Counted from the stretch's first letter, positions 15,972 through 25,682 are shown. The stretch is 64,000 bases of DNA from Vibrio sp. LaRot3 (GCF_027587025.1 NZ_JAPPTI010000007.1:62001-126000), one strand, 5' to 3'. Made by a program: numbers and translations. The notes: a model not told the origin generated them from the sequence alone.

Positions 15972-17391
15972 AAAGATGGCTCCAACTGGCTCCAGTTCAG
16001 AGCACAAAACGATCAAAAAATCGCGTTATTTTCTTACTTGGCGCTGGCATTTTTATGCCGGCTTGTTTGTTGTGCCATTCATGTTGATGCTGTGTTTTAC
16101 CGGTATCGTCATGTTGTTTGATGACGAGATCGAACAGTTTCGCTATCAATCTATCATTAGTGTTGATGTTGGAGAGCAAGCTGCTGCGGTATCTGAGCAA
16201 TTGTTGGCCGTAGAAAAGCAATTTCCTGACAGTACTGTTACTCAATTTATACCTGCCAAGCAAGCTGATTTAGCCAATCGGTTCAACGTTCGTCATCAAG
16301 ATGGTAGTAGCGTGTTTGTGACCGTTAATCCGTATAGTGGAGAGGTTCTAGGTGAAATAGATCGCAGTGACAGTTGGTATCAGTTAGCTAACGATATTCA
16401 CGGCACACTGTTAATTGGCGATATGGGAGATTACTTGATTGAGGTGGCAGCAAGCCTTTCTATTCTTTTACTGGTTACAGGTGTCTATATGTGGCTGCCG
16501 ACGGACAATGTAACAAAGTCAGGCTTTTTGAGGCTTCGATTCAGTCAAGGAAGCCGAATATTGCTGCGTGATCTCCACGCTAATATTGGCGGCGTATTCG
16601 CATTGGTTTTGCTCTTCTTTGTTCTCTCTGGGCTTGCATGGGCCGGTTTTTGGGGAGGAAAAATGGTGCAAGCTTGGAGCAGCTTTCCTGCACAAAAGTG
16701 GGATGAGGTTCCTTTGTCTAATTTAACTCATAAGGACTTAAATCACGGTAGTGAAGAGGAGTTGCCTTGGAACTTGGAACAAACTCCTGTTCCAGCCTCA
16801 CATGATCATGCAAATATGGGGCATGAGGCAATGGAGACAAATCGTTCATTTGCTTCTCAGATTGATCATATCGTTAGGCAAGGCCAGCAACTAGGTTTTA
16901 CTGATTATCGATTGAATCTACCTCGCTCAGAAACGGGTGTGTTTACCTTTACCGCTAATACGATGAGCGGCGATATTACCAACCCTACTCAAGATCGAAC
17001 CACTCATATTGACCAATATAGCCATCAAGTTTTGGCGGATGTGACTTGGCAAGATTACAACCTAATGGCCAAAGCAATGGCTGCAGGAATTGCGTTGCAT
17101 ACCGGTGACATTACGCCAGTAAACAAATGGGCAAATGTATTGGTTTGCCTTTTGTTCATAGCTGTTTCCATATCCGGTGTGATTATGTGGTGGCAACGTC
17201 GCCCGAGTGGACAAAAACGCTTAGGCGTTCCCCCTCGCTTTGAACACAATGGCCTGTGGCGTACAGGAGTGTTTACTGTGGTGCTGACTGGTGTTTGTTT
17301 TCCTTTAGCGGGGCTAACCATCGTGGCGATGCTGCTACTCGATTGGGTGCTGTTTAGTCGGGTGAAGAGTTTGCAATATGCATTGAGCTAA
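15955..17391 (+). CDS. PepSY-associated transmembrane protein (iron-uptake reductase-like)
   Basis: 478 aa from ATG 15955 (AAGGA 8 nt upstream). After KKSRYFLTWRWHFYAGLFVV comes the first membrane helix (about 25-48), then a PepSY segment (VNPYSGEVLGEIDR), HGTLLIGDMGDYLIE, further helices near 160-178, 208-232, 398-415 and 440-468, and the WWQRRP motif. A Met/His-rich loop (HDHANMGHEAMETN) could bind metal. The fold is that of PepSY_TM proteins found with siderophore or copper uptake genes. The DUF2946-like neighbour fits. The substrate is unknown. Confidence 0.85.
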   Translation: MSSINKKMAPTGSSSEHKTIKKSRYFLTWRWHFYAGLFVVPFMLMLCFTGIVMLFDDEIEQFRYQSIISVDVGEQAAAVSEQLLAVEKQFPDSTVTQFIPAKQADLANRFNVRHQDGSSVFVTVNPYSGEVLGEIDRSDSWYQLANDIHGTLLIGDMGDYLIEVAASLSILLLVTGVYMWLPTDNVTKSGFLRLRFSQGSRILLRDLHANIGGVFALVLLFFVLSGLAWAGFWGGKMVQAWSSFPAQKWDEVPLSNLTHKDLNHGSEEELPWNLEQTPVPASHDHANMGHEAMETNRSFASQIDHIVRQGQQLGFTDYRLNLPRSETGVFTFTANTMSGDITNPTQDRTTHIDQYSHQVLADVTWQDYNLMAKAMAAGIALHTGDITPVNKWANVLVCLLFIAVSISGVIMWWQRRPSGQKRLGVPPRFEHNGLWRTGVFTVVLTGVCFPLAGLTIVAMLLLDWVLFSRVKSLQYALS

Positions 17392-17409
17392 CCAGAAGTA
17401 ATTATTGAG

Positions 17410-17441
17410 AATGCACGCAATATAGCGTGCATTTATTTTAT
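17410..17441 (+). terminator. Rho-independent terminator after the PepSY gene
   Basis: AATGCACGC / GCGTGCATT is a perfect 9-bp stem with loop AATATA, followed by TATTTTAT. It is 19 bases after the PepSY stop. Confidence 0.8.
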
Positions 17442-17505
17442 AAATACTGATATTATCAAGGGGTTAAGAGCATTTACGTACAACGCCACTCAAGGAGCGA
17501 GTGCA

Positions 17506-18270
17506 ATGACCAAATACGCAGTTCTTTCAGATATTCACAGTAATGTGTACGCCTTGCAAGCCGTTGTAGAGCACGCCAAGCAACAAGGTGTGACGCATTT
17601 TATTAATCTGGGCGACATTCTTTATGGCCCAATCGCCCCAAGGGCAACATTTGAATATTTGCAGCAATTAGACGCCATCACTATCTCAGGAAATCAAGAC
17701 CGCCAGATTTATCAATCGACAGAGCAAGAAGTACAAGGCAACCCTACCATGCAGTTTATATTGCAGGATTTGGGGCAGGAGCCTCTGGATTGGATGAAGT
17801 CATTGCCTTTTGATGCCCGAATCGATGGCGAGATTTACGCATGCCATGGCACGCCGAAAGATGACTTAATCTATCTGTTGGAAGAGGTTGAATCAGGTAG
17901 AGCTCAACTACGAGATGATGCCGCGATCATTCAACTTCTTTCCGGGTGCTCAGCGCCTATTATCCTTTGTGGACATACTCATACTCCCCGCTGTGTAGAG
18001 TTATCGACAGGGCAGTTAGTCATTAACCCGGGTAGCGTTGGCCTACCTGCTTATACCGATGATGAACCTTGCATCCATTCAATGGAAACATTCAGTAGTC
18101 AAGCGAGCTACGCCACTTTGTATCAAGATGCCCAAGCTAGGTGGCAGGTTAGCTTACACAAAGTCACTTATGATTTTGGCTCAGCCATCCAACAAGCCGA
18201 GCTGAGAAATCGCTCAGATTGGGTTCATTTTCTAAAGACTGGCCGAGGCCTTGTCGTTGAGGAGCAGTAA
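17506..18270 (+). CDS. Metallophosphoesterase family protein
   Basis: 254 aa, cytoplasmic. Calcineurin-like motifs occur in order: LSDIHSN (Asp9, His11), NLGDILYG, SGNQDR, CHGTP and CGHTHTPR, followed by INPGSVGLP. The usual GNH(D/E) motif has Gln in place of His (GNQDR), which may change catalysis. The family (YfcE or Ap4A-hydrolase-like) cleaves phosphodiesters with a two-metal centre. AAGGAG precedes the start. The nitrilase gene follows after 3 bases, so the two form an operon. Confidence 0.85.
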   Translation: MTKYAVLSDIHSNVYALQAVVEHAKQQGVTHFINLGDILYGPIAPRATFEYLQQLDAITISGNQDRQIYQSTEQEVQGNPTMQFILQDLGQEPLDWMKSLPFDARIDGEIYACHGTPKDDLIYLLEEVESGRAQLRDDAAIIQLLSGCSAPIILCGHTHTPRCVELSTGQLVINPGSVGLPAYTDDEPCIHSMETFSSQASYATLYQDAQARWQVSLHKVTYDFGSAIQQAELRNRSDWVHFLKTGRGLVVEEQ

Positions 18271-18273
18271 CAG

Positions 18274-19044
18274 ATGCACAGAAATCAGGTTTCAATCGCT
18301 TTAGCGCAAGTCCCAGTGCGTGATAGCGATGTTCAATATAATTTGAAGCAACATATCTTAGCCATTCAACAAGCCGCTGAACATGGCGCTGACTTGGTGG
18401 TTTTCCCTGAGCTCTCTTTAACGGGATATGACTTAGCAAATGCCTCCGCCAATGCACTAGATAAAAGGTCTGATGAAATTCGCCAATTGTCAGAGCTTGT
18501 TGTGGCGAAGCAAATTATCGCCATGGTCGGTTGCCCAGTAAAAAATCCCGTTGGTAAGCCATATATATCGATGGCGATATGTTTGCCGACCGGAGAAGTC
18601 GAGTTCTATTCGAAGCAGTATCTGCATGCAGGTGAAGAAAGCCATGTAAGTTCTGGGCTGAGTAATGGTTTTTTACGTTTGAATGGCTACAAATTGGCCC
18701 TGTCTATATGCGCTGACTTTTCTGAACCAGAGCATGCAAAAGATGCTCATGACGCGGAAGCTGATCTTTATATTTCCAGTGCGCTGATTTCACCCAACGG
18801 TTACGAGTCGGATAGCGCAATTTTGTCGACCATGGCTCAGCGCTATCAAATGCCAGTCATGCTCGCCAACCACATCGGTCAAACGGGTGGATGGGACACC
18901 GCAGGTAAAAGTGCTATGTGGGATCAAAATGGCGAGCAAGTCGCTTGCGCGAATAACCAACAAACGCAGCTGTTGATATGCCAAATTGAAGGGACACTGG
19001 TAGAGAGCAAATCGATAGAACTGCAACTGGAAGGTGCACAGTGA
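18274..19044 (+). CDS. Carbon-nitrogen hydrolase (nitrilase superfamily)
   Basis: 256 aa. The Glu-Lys-Cys catalytic triad can be placed in FPELSLTGYD (Glu), EFYSKQYL (Lys) and LSICADFSEPE (Cys). These enzymes cleave nitriles or, more often, amides. The specific substrate is not recognisable, though the length and N-terminus (IALAQVPVRDSDVQYNL) resemble omega-amidase or N-carbamoyl-type branches. It follows the phosphoesterase gene by 3 bases and probably shares its transcript. Confidence 0.86.
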   Translation: MHRNQVSIALAQVPVRDSDVQYNLKQHILAIQQAAEHGADLVVFPELSLTGYDLANASANALDKRSDEIRQLSELVVAKQIIAMVGCPVKNPVGKPYISMAICLPTGEVEFYSKQYLHAGEESHVSSGLSNGFLRLNGYKLALSICADFSEPEHAKDAHDAEADLYISSALISPNGYESDSAILSTMAQRYQMPVMLANHIGQTGGWDTAGKSAMWDQNGEQVACANNQQTQLLICQIEGTLVESKSIELQLEGAQ

Positions 19045-19144
19045 TGCAAGTTGTTTTAGGAAACTAAAACCATTTGTAAGGTCATGTAAGGTAAGCTTTA
19101 AAAATAATAAAACAGTGTTCATAATTTATTGAAAGGAGAGAGTT

Positions 19145-19681
19145 ATGAACATTAAATTATCGAAGCCGTTGATTGTCTTGTTACTGGTTTGCTTTCAGGT
19201 TGGTTGTGTTGTTTACCCAACTAAGCGGAGTTATTACCAACCCATACCATTCGACAACCAAACTAAAGTGAAAAGCCAGAGTTGTGGTTACCACAAAGCG
19301 GCTGAAGATGGCCTGATGAGCGTTTGGCCTCAGAATGAAGTGCGAATATATCCAGATAACGATTTTACTTCGCCACTAAGCTTTATGGTTGTGGTTGATG
19401 GTTTAAGCGATCAGCAACAATGGCATGAGTTTGATTTTGAGCTAAAGGATGCTCAGGGCACACTTTGGCAACCAAACTCGACAACGCTGAGCCATATTAT
19501 GAGCGAAGATGCATCCTTTAAAGTTTGGATCAACGTGGAATTCTCAATTCAACAGCAGATTGAGAATCCGGCTCTGAAAAACATCGAGTTTAAGTTACAT
19601 AAATATGAGAAGTTGATCGAAAGCTATCATTTTGAGTTCAAGCAAGTGTCTGATATCTATTACAGTTCGATAAATTGCTAA
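19145..19681 (+). CDS. Hypothetical lipoprotein
   Basis: 178 aa. The N-terminus MNIKLSKPLIVLLLVCFQVGC is a lipoprotein signal with Cys21 as the likely lipidated residue. The mature part has a beta-rich, immunoglobulin-like look (SFMVVVDGLSDQQQWHEF and WINVEFSIQQQIEN) and two further Cys residues (QSCGYH and the final SSINC). I do not recognise the family. GAAAGGAG precedes the ATG. The next gene starts 20 bases after its stop. Confidence 0.7.
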   Translation: MNIKLSKPLIVLLLVCFQVGCVVYPTKRSYYQPIPFDNQTKVKSQSCGYHKAAEDGLMSVWPQNEVRIYPDNDFTSPLSFMVVVDGLSDQQQWHEFDFELKDAQGTLWQPNSTTLSHIMSEDASFKVWINVEFSIQQQIENPALKNIEFKLHKYEKLIESYHFEFKQVSDIYYSSINC

Positions 19682-19701
19682 GACGAGAAAGGAGTTTGTC
19701 G

Positions 19702-20067
19702 ATGGAAATAGAGCAAGTAAGGCTAGCAGAGTTAGAATTAAAACGCGCAATGTTGGAATCTGATGTTCAAGCATTACAAGGGATATTGGCAGATGATCTC
19801 ATGTTTGTCAGTCATACAGGACAGGTGATTAGCAAACAACAAGACATTGCCGCTCATGAGCTAGGTTTGATCGACATTACTAACATCCATACATCACAAG
19901 TGACGATTAAGCCTCTAAATCATGGCGCAGTCGTGCATGCAAAGGTTGATATGGAAGGCATGTTTGATGGGCAACAGTCGAACGGTACGTTCATGTTTAC
20001 TCGCTTGTGGCTCCAAGTAGAAAACCAATTGAAAGTGATCGCGGCGCACAGCTCTGCTGTAAACTAA
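19702..20067 (+). CDS. NTF2-like (DUF4440) protein
   Basis: 121 aa from ATG 19702, which has AAAGGAG 7 nt upstream; the open frame reaches back to 19675 but without support. The sequence MEIEQVRLAELELKRAMLES, LADDLMFVSHTGQVIS and LWLQVENQLKVIAAHSSAV is the classic DUF4440/SnoaL cone fold. Members bind small ligands or act as small hydrolases or isomerases; nothing here tells which. It lies in a loose run of plus-strand genes. Confidence 0.8.
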   Translation: MEIEQVRLAELELKRAMLESDVQALQGILADDLMFVSHTGQVISKQQDIAAHELGLIDITNIHTSQVTIKPLNHGAVVHAKVDMEGMFDGQQSNGTFMFTRLWLQVENQLKVIAAHSSAVN

Positions 20068-20084
20068 ATCACTCAAGGGTAGTC

Positions 20085-20942
20085 ATGGTTAATAAAGCCG
20101 TAGCATGGATGCTAGGGGCGCTGCTGTCATTTTGTCTAATGGCAGTAGCAGCTCGAGAGTTGTCTTCGTCTCTCGATACTTTTCAAGTCTTATTCTTCCG
20201 CAGTGCAACAGGCCTTTTGGTGGTGTTGTCGATTTTGTTTTTTACTCGGCGTTGGACTGAGGTAAAAACAGAACGTTGGTTTTTACATTTATCTCGTAAT
20301 GTGGTTCACCTTGCTGGGCAATATGGATGGTTTCTTGCCATTGCTTTGCTGCCGTTGGCAGAAGTGTTTGCGTTAGAATTTACCGTCCCTTTATGGACAG
20401 CAGTATTAGCCTTTCTGCTATTGAAAGAGAAGCTAACCGTTAGAAAGATAGCGGCAATTGCTTTTGGCTTTGCTGGGGTAGTTGTTATCGTCCAACCGGG
20501 GTTTGAAAGTATTAACCACGGTACCATGATTATGTTGGCAGCAGCGGTTGGATATTCCCTTGCCCATGTCGCGACCAAGTCTTTATCCCAAACAGAATCT
20601 CCTCTCAGCATTATCTTTTACATGAGCTTAATTCAATTACCTATTGCAGGAGCTCTAGCCGCTTCTGACTGGCAGTGGCCTCAGGATTACCAATGGGGAT
20701 GGCTAGGGATTATTGGTGTTACCTCATTGAGTGCTCATTATTGTATCTCTTCAGCGATGAAGTATGCAGATGCGACCGTTGTTGTCACAATGGACTTTCT
20801 AAGGCTTCCTGCAATAGCGGTGGTTGGAGCTGTCGCTTATGGGGAAAAAATAGAAGTCGCTCTAATTATCGGTGCACTACTGATGTTAGCAGGAAACCTT
20901 ATCAATACGTTTAAGCCAAGAAATGCTAAGTTAAATGAATAA
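20085..20942 (+). CDS. EamA/DMT-superfamily permease
   Basis: 285 aa with about ten predicted transmembrane helices in two EamA repeats (starting near MLGALLSFCLMAVAARELSS and at GTMIMLAAAVGYSLAHVATK). The start is ATG 20085, as the upstream open frame overlaps the NTF2-like gene. DMT permeases export or import small metabolites such as amino acids or nucleotides; the substrate is unknown. The motif EFTVPLWTAVLAFLLLKEKL is typical. Confidence 0.88.
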   Translation: MVNKAVAWMLGALLSFCLMAVAARELSSSLDTFQVLFFRSATGLLVVLSILFFTRRWTEVKTERWFLHLSRNVVHLAGQYGWFLAIALLPLAEVFALEFTVPLWTAVLAFLLLKEKLTVRKIAAIAFGFAGVVVIVQPGFESINHGTMIMLAAAVGYSLAHVATKSLSQTESPLSIIFYMSLIQLPIAGALAASDWQWPQDYQWGWLGIIGVTSLSAHYCISSAMKYADATVVVTMDFLRLPAIAVVGAVAYGEKIEVALIIGALLMLAGNLINTFKPRNAKLNE

Positions 20943-20977
20943 TTTATTCACTTAACTGTATGTATATATGAGGTTTT

Positions 20978-21349
20978 ATGATTCTTAATCATGTGTCGCT
21001 GGGTGTGAGTCAATTTGAGAAATCAGTAGCGTTTTACGACTCTGTATTGGCAACCTTATCGGTGAATAGGACGCACACTATTGAAGGTGAAGCCGCTTGT
21101 TATGGTGACCAGTTCGAATTTTGGATTGGGTGCTCTTGCCAAACTTCTTCTACGGCAGGGAGTGGCGTACATATTGCCTTTAATGCAACAAGTGAACAAT
21201 CTGTAGTGGCGTTCTATACAAAAGCGTTGGAAATGGGTGGTCAGTGTGCGGGAGAACCGGGGTTACGAGAACATTATGCACCGGGTTATTTTGCCGCTTA
21301 CGTGCTTGATCTCGATGGCAACAAGCTTGAAGCTGTAGTGCAACTTTAG
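20978..21349 (+). CDS. VOC (glyoxalase/bleomycin-resistance fold) family protein
   Basis: 123 aa with one VOC unit: MILNHVSLGVSQFEKSVAFY at the N-terminus, VHIAFNATS in the middle and YFAAYVLDLDGNKLEAVV at the C-terminus. Metal-ligand positions look retained (His5, His70-type, Glu118-type). Closest in style to the small VOC proteins common in Vibrio. The substrate is not known. A GAGGT ribosome site precedes it. Confidence 0.83.
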   Translation: MILNHVSLGVSQFEKSVAFYDSVLATLSVNRTHTIEGEAACYGDQFEFWIGCSCQTSSTAGSGVHIAFNATSEQSVVAFYTKALEMGGQCAGEPGLREHYAPGYFAAYVLDLDGNKLEAVVQL

Positions 21350-21365
21350 TTTTGGTGTAGATAAT

Positions 21366-21391
21366 AAGCGCTCAGCTATTACTAAGCGCTT
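21366..21391. terminator. Weak hairpin between convergent VOC and LysR genes
   Basis: AAGCGCT / AGCGCTT pair over 7 bp with a 12-nt loop between stops at 21349 and 21401. The T-tract is poor (TGTTGATTTG), so it is a weak terminator at best. Confidence 0.4.
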
Positions 21392-21400
21392 GTTGATTTG

Positions 21401-22327
21401 TTAAGCCTTAACGAGCTTGTGAACTAGATGTTCAAGCGCAAAATCTATAAATGCTCGCATTCTTGCTGGCATATATTGAGTTTGCGCGTACTGCATAGCA
21501 ATCGAGCCATGATAGTTACTTTTGATGGTCCAATCGGGTAAGACCGCGACTACTTCTTCGTTAGCAAGAGAGTCTGCAATCACGAAGTCGTGAAAGATAC
21601 CAATACCTAAACCATTTTTAACCCCAGTCAAACGCATTTGCGAGTGGTTGACGGCGTATCGGCCTGACACGCTCACAGAGTGGTATTCATCGTCTTTAAA
21701 AAAGTCCCATATATTGTCTTTTTCTGTCTCTGCCAGATACAAACAGTCATGCAGCATTAATTCTGTAGGGTGCTTTGGCATGCCAAACTTTTCGATATAA
21801 TTCGGGCTGGCACACAGTCTTAAGTGCGTTTGACCTATCTCTCGTAAAACCAAGTTTTCATCGGGTTTATCGGTGAGTTTAAACGCCACATCAATCCCTT
21901 CTCTAAGCAGGTCGATTTGACCATCAGCGACGCGTAATCTCAGCTGTATCTCAGGAAATTGATTTAAAAATGGAATTACTAAAGGTTGTAATACCGAATT
22001 TAGGAACGCTTCAGGCGCGGCAACCGTTAATGACCCCGATGCCTCGGTATGATCGCTGGTGGATATTTCAACGGCTTGTTGCGCCGCGTTTACCATCAAT
22101 ACCGCTTGGTCGAACACTTTTTTCCCCGCAGGTGTAATCACAAGTTTGCGCGTTGTTCGCTCAAACAATTTTACTGATAGCGACTTTTCTAGTCGGGTAA
22201 TCAGTTTACTCAGTGCAGAAGGGGTGACATTGAGCTTCTTTGCCGCAGCGGTAAAACTGCCTTCATTCACAACGAGAATGAATGAAGCAAGGTCGGGTAA
22301 CAGTGTAATTAACTTAGTGTTGATCAT
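21401..22327 (-). CDS. LysR-type transcriptional regulator
   Basis: 308 aa from ATG 22327; the frame runs open to 22426 but the HTH starts right after this ATG (MINTKLITLLPDLASFILVV). The winged HTH is at residues about 10-65 (GSFTAAAKKLNVTPSALSKL, then LEKSLSVKLFERTTRKLVIT). The effector domain follows (SGSLTVAAPEAFLN to IEKFGMPKHP). It most resembles the CrgA/DsdC-type group of LysR proteins. It is divergent from the small membrane ORF at 22442 and may control it or itself. Confidence 0.9.
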   Translation of the reverse strand: MINTKLITLLPDLASFILVVNEGSFTAAAKKLNVTPSALSKLITRLEKSLSVKLFERTTRKLVITPAGKKVFDQAVLMVNAAQQAVEISTSDHTEASGSLTVAAPEAFLNSVLQPLVIPFLNQFPEIQLRLRVADGQIDLLREGIDVAFKLTDKPDENLVLREIGQTHLRLCASPNYIEKFGMPKHPTELMLHDCLYLAETEKDNIWDFFKDDEYHSVSVSGRYAVNHSQMRLTGVKNGLGIGIFHDFVIADSLANEEVVAVLPDWTIKSNYHGSIAMQYAQTQYMPARMRAFIDFALEHLVHKLVKA

Positions 22328-22441
22328 ATTTTTTAATATAGTGATATATATGAAAATAAAGGATTTTTGAGATTTAGCTCTCTGTTTGCAACGCTTTCGA
22401 GCGGTATGGTTAGCGCACTTAAACAAGAGAGGAGACCAAAA

Positions 22442-22558
22442 ATGCCTTATGCAAATATCTTGTTCGACCTTTGGTCGATACTCGAAAACATTACCTTAGT
22501 CACAATCGCTATTTTTATCTTGGCAAGTGTGAACTTGGTCCTTGCTGACCGTAAGTAA
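22442..22558 (+). CDS. Small single-pass membrane protein (38 aa)
   Basis: ATG at 22442 has GAGAGGAGA about 9 nt upstream and starts a 38-codon frame that begins MPYANILFDLWSILENITL and continues with a strong hydrophobic run (VTIAIFILASVNLVLA) ending in DRK. The good ribosome site and clean transmembrane helix with a positive tail suggest a real small protein. It lies between a divergent LysR gene and kbl. No function is recognised. Confidence 0.5.
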   Translation: MPYANILFDLWSILENITLVTIAIFILASVNLVLADRK

Positions 22559-22736
22559 ATCTTATTTGTGCCTGAGATTCAATAATGTTTTTCCACCTCG
22601 TGGGATAATTCAAATCCTCATCCTAGATTACACTTAGTCCATAGTGGTTTTTCTTGTTAGAGCAGCAGGAAAAACCAAAGTGCTTGGCTTAGATTCAAGT
22701 GCTGACATAAAGATAATAACTAGGAAGGAATTTGAA

Positions 22737-23930
22737 ATGTCTTCTGCATTTTACCAACAGATCCAACAGCAAATCGAAGATGTAAAAGCTGAAGGTCTGT
22801 ATAAGTCTGAACGCGTAATCACTTCGCAGCAACAAGCGGCTGTTAAAATCTCTACTGGTCAAGAAGTACTTAACTTTTGTGCCAATAACTACTTAGGTCT
22901 AGCTAACCACCCTGCGTTGATTGAAGCGGGCAAAGCGGGTATGGATGAACATGGCTTTGGTATGGCTTCTGTTCGTTTTATCTGTGGTACGCAAGATATT
23001 CATAAAGAGCTTGAAGTTAAGCTTTCACAATTCCTTGGTAAAGAAGATACGATTCTTTACACCTCATGTTTTGATGCAAATGCGGGTCTATTCGAGACCA
23101 TTTTGGGCAAAGAAGACGCGATCATTTCAGATGCATTGAACCACGCTTCAATCATTGACGGTGTTCGCCTATGTAAAGCAATGCGTTTCCGTTATGCAAA
23201 CAACAATATGGAAGAGCTAGAGCAGCAACTGATCGCCGCAAAAGAAGCGGGTGCTCGCCATACTCTTATTGTTACTGACGGTGTGTTCTCTATGGATGGC
23301 GTGGTAGCAAACCTACCAGCTATTTGTGACTTGGCTGACAAATACGGCGCACTAGTGATGGTTGATGACTCTCACGCAGTGGGCTTTATGGGCAAAACAG
23401 GCGCTGGTACGCATGAGTTCCACGATGTAGTTGACCGTATCGATATCATCACGGGTACACTTGGTAAAGCAATGGGCGGCGCTTCAGGCGGTTACACTTC
23501 TGGTAAGAAAGAAGTGATTGACTGGCTTCGTCAACGCTCTCGTCCGTACTTGTTCTCTAACTCAGTTGCACCAGCAATTGTTAATGCGTCTATCCGCGTA
23601 TTGGATCTTCTTCAAGAAAGCGGCGACCTACGTGACCAGCTATGGGAAAACGCGGCTCACTTCCGTACTCGCATGGAAGATGCGGGTTTCACTATGGGCG
23701 GCGCAGATCACGCGATCATTCCAATCATGCTTGGCGATGCAAAAGTAGCGGCTGAGTTTGCTGAACGCGCGCTAGAGAAAGGCATTTATGTCGTGGGCTT
23801 CTCGTTCCCGGTTGTGCCAAAAGGCCAAGCTCGTATCCGTACTCAAATGTCTGCGGCTCATTCTCGTGAACAACTTGATTTCGCTATCGATGCCTTTATC
23901 CAAGTGGGTAAGGACATGGGCATTATCTAA
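22737..23930 (+). CDS. kbl: Glycine C-acetyltransferase (2-amino-3-ketobutyrate CoA ligase)
   Basis: 397 aa, the normal length. The start is ATG 22737 (AGGAAGGA upstream), giving [23 protein letters not shown] alpha-oxoamine synthase motifs: [46 protein letters not shown] and the PLP-lysine segment [15 protein letters not shown]. It splits 2-amino-3-ketobutyrate with CoA to glycine and acetyl-CoA, the second step of threonine breakdown after Tdh, whose gene follows. Codon usage is clearly more optimised than in neighbours, suggesting high expression. Confidence 0.97.
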   Translation: MSSAFYQQIQQQIEDVKAEGLYKSERVITSQQQAAVKISTGQEVLNFCANNYLGLANHPALIEAGKAGMDEHGFGMASVRFICGTQDIHKELEVKLSQFLGKEDTILYTSCFDANAGLFETILGKEDAIISDALNHASIIDGVRLCKAMRFRYANNNMEELEQQLIAAKEAGARHTLIVTDGVFSMDGVVANLPAICDLADKYGALVMVDDSHAVGFMGKTGAGTHEFHDVVDRIDIITGTLGKAMGGASGGYTSGKKEVIDWLRQRSRPYLFSNSVAPAIVNASIRVLDLLQESGDLRDQLWENAAHFRTRMEDAGFTMGGADHAIIPIMLGDAKVAAEFAERALEKGIYVVGFSFPVVPKGQARIRTQMSAAHSREQLDFAIDAFIQVGKDMGII

Positions 23931-23937
23931 TCTGTTG

Positions 23938-23970
23938 CTCCGCTTACCTCTATGTAAGCGGAGTGTTTTG
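23938..23970 (+). terminator. Hairpin between kbl and tdh
   Basis: CTCCGCTTAC / GTAAGCGGAG form a perfect 10-bp stem with loop CTCTAT, then TGTTTTG. In the kbl-tdh gap it could cut part of the transcripts (attenuation) or protect the kbl message end. Confidence 0.6.
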
Positions 23971-24025
23971 AACATTGTATAGATTTTTCAGTGCCAACCT
24001 TATGCGCTGATATGTGGTAAAGAAT

Positions 24026-25057
24026 ATGAAAATCAAAGCACTATCTAAGTTAAAGCCTGAAGAAGGCATTTGGATGACGGAAGTAGATAAGCCAGAAATG
24101 GGTCACAACGACCTGCTTATCCGCATTAAGAAAACCGCTATCTGTGGTACAGACGTTCATATCTACAACTGGGATGAATGGTCACAAAAGACGATTCCTG
24201 TACCTATGGTTGTAGGCCATGAATACGTGGGTGAAGTAGTTGGCATCGGCCAAGAAGTTCGCGGTTTTGAAATCGGCGATCGCGTATCGGGTGAAGGTCA
24301 TATTACTTGTGGTCATTGTCGTAACTGCCGTGGTGGTCGTACTCACCTTTGTCGTAACACCATTGGTGTTGGTGTAAACCGTACCGGTTCTTTCTCTGAA
24401 TACTTAGTGATCCCTGCATTCAACGCATTTAAGATCCCAGAAGGCATTTCAGATGACCTAGCGTCAATCTTTGACCCGTTTGGTAACGCAGTACATACGG
24501 CTCTTTCTTTCGACCTTGTGGGTGAAGATGTGCTAATCACTGGTGCTGGCCCAATTGGTATCATGGCAGCAGCGGTAGCTAAACACGTAGGCGCACGTCA
24601 CGTTGTTATCACTGACGTAAACGAATACCGTTTAGACCTTGCTCGTAAGATGGGCGTGACTCGCGCAGTCAACGTTGCAGAGCAAAAGCTTGAAGACGTT
24701 ATGGCTGAGCTTGGTATGACAGAAGGCTTTGATGTTGGTTTAGAGATGTCTGGTAACCCATCAGCGTTTAACTCTATGCTGCAAACCATGAACCACGGTG
24801 GTCGCATCGCTCTTCTAGGTATTCCACCATCAGATATGGGCATCGACTGGAACCAAGTGATCTTCAAAGGCCTAGTAATTAAAGGCATTTACGGTCGTGA
24901 GATGTTCGAAACTTGGTACAAGATGGCAAGCCTTATCCAATCAGGTCTAGATCTAACGCCAATTATCACTCACCACTTCAAAGTTGATGACTTCCAAAAA
25001 GGCTTCGATGCTATGCGTAGCGGGGCTTCTGGTAAAGTTATCCTTGATTGGGAGTAG
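24026..25057 (+). CDS. tdh: L-threonine 3-dehydrogenase
   Basis: 343 aa (E. coli Tdh has 341). The start is ATG 24026 giving [17 protein letters not shown]. Zinc-dependent medium-chain dehydrogenase: catalytic-zinc region [13 protein letters not shown] and [12 protein letters not shown], structural-zinc cysteines in [15 protein letters not shown], and the NAD-binding [17 protein letters not shown]. It oxidises threonine to 2-amino-3-ketobutyrate using NAD+. It is downstream of kbl and ends before a strong terminator. Confidence 0.97.
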   Translation: MKIKALSKLKPEEGIWMTEVDKPEMGHNDLLIRIKKTAICGTDVHIYNWDEWSQKTIPVPMVVGHEYVGEVVGIGQEVRGFEIGDRVSGEGHITCGHCRNCRGGRTHLCRNTIGVGVNRTGSFSEYLVIPAFNAFKIPEGISDDLASIFDPFGNAVHTALSFDLVGEDVLITGAGPIGIMAAAVAKHVGARHVVITDVNEYRLDLARKMGVTRAVNVAEQKLEDVMAELGMTEGFDVGLEMSGNPSAFNSMLQTMNHGGRIALLGIPPSDMGIDWNQVIFKGLVIKGIYGREMFETWYKMASLIQSGLDLTPIITHHFKVDDFQKGFDAMRSGASGKVILDWE

Positions 25058-25168
25058 GGTGAATTTAGGTTAAGAGGGCTTACTTCTGTTAATACGAATA
25101 CTCACTATTCGATGAGCGAAATGGCAAGACTAACCCTACGTTACACCTATAAATGCCCAAGATAATCG

Positions 25169-25205
25169 AACGACGCCTCAATTGAGATTGATGCGTCGTT
25201 TTTTA
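25169..25205 (+). terminator. Rho-independent terminator after tdh
   Basis: AACGACGC pairs with GCGTCGTT, extended inside by TCAAT/ATTGA around the tetraloop TGAG, then TTTTTT. A long near-perfect stem about 110 bases after the tdh stop. Confidence 0.88.
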
Positions 25206-25682
25206 TTGGGTACAAGTATTATTCGATTTAATAGATGGTTACTTTGGAAGTCATGGATGCCGTTCTTAAAAAATTCTATTTAATACATAATTCTTTTATT
25301 CATTTTTCTCTAAATGGTAGTTTATAAAATAGATGATTTTAATTGATTAATTATAATATATTGCATGGTTAATAGTAATATACCTACAAGTTTTATTGTA
25401 TTTTCCTCAAAGAGAAATTAAGTGAGGGTCTAATGCTTACTTAATTTCTTTTGCTCTTATATTTAACATAGTATGCCTTGGCGTCAGCTGGCTTAGAGGA
25501 TGGCATTCACATCAATCAGGAAATATTAGTCAGTGCAGATACATCATGTTTCTTACTCGTTTCAACAAGCGTATGACGTGGATACGAAGTTTTTGATTTG
25601 ACGATATAATTTATTGATATTTAACATTATATCTTGTATTTTTATTTCCTTTGCATATGAATGTATTACCATAGGATTTTAA
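25206..25682 (+). other. AT-rich gene-free gap with a strong hairpin
   Basis: No ORF with coding character on either strand. The one structure I see is the inverted repeat at 25414-25448: GAAATTAAGTGAG and CTTACTTAATTTC pair over 13 bp with one G-U and a 9-nt loop, followed by TTTTGCTCTTAT. This looks like a terminator of a short plus-strand transcript, possibly a small RNA; no promoter could be assigned with confidence. Confidence 0.45.

Noticed and set aside
22561..22736. Possible glycine- or threonine-sensing riboswitch before kbl
   Set aside because: I looked for glycine aptamer consensus segments and found none; only short AT-rich sequence is present.
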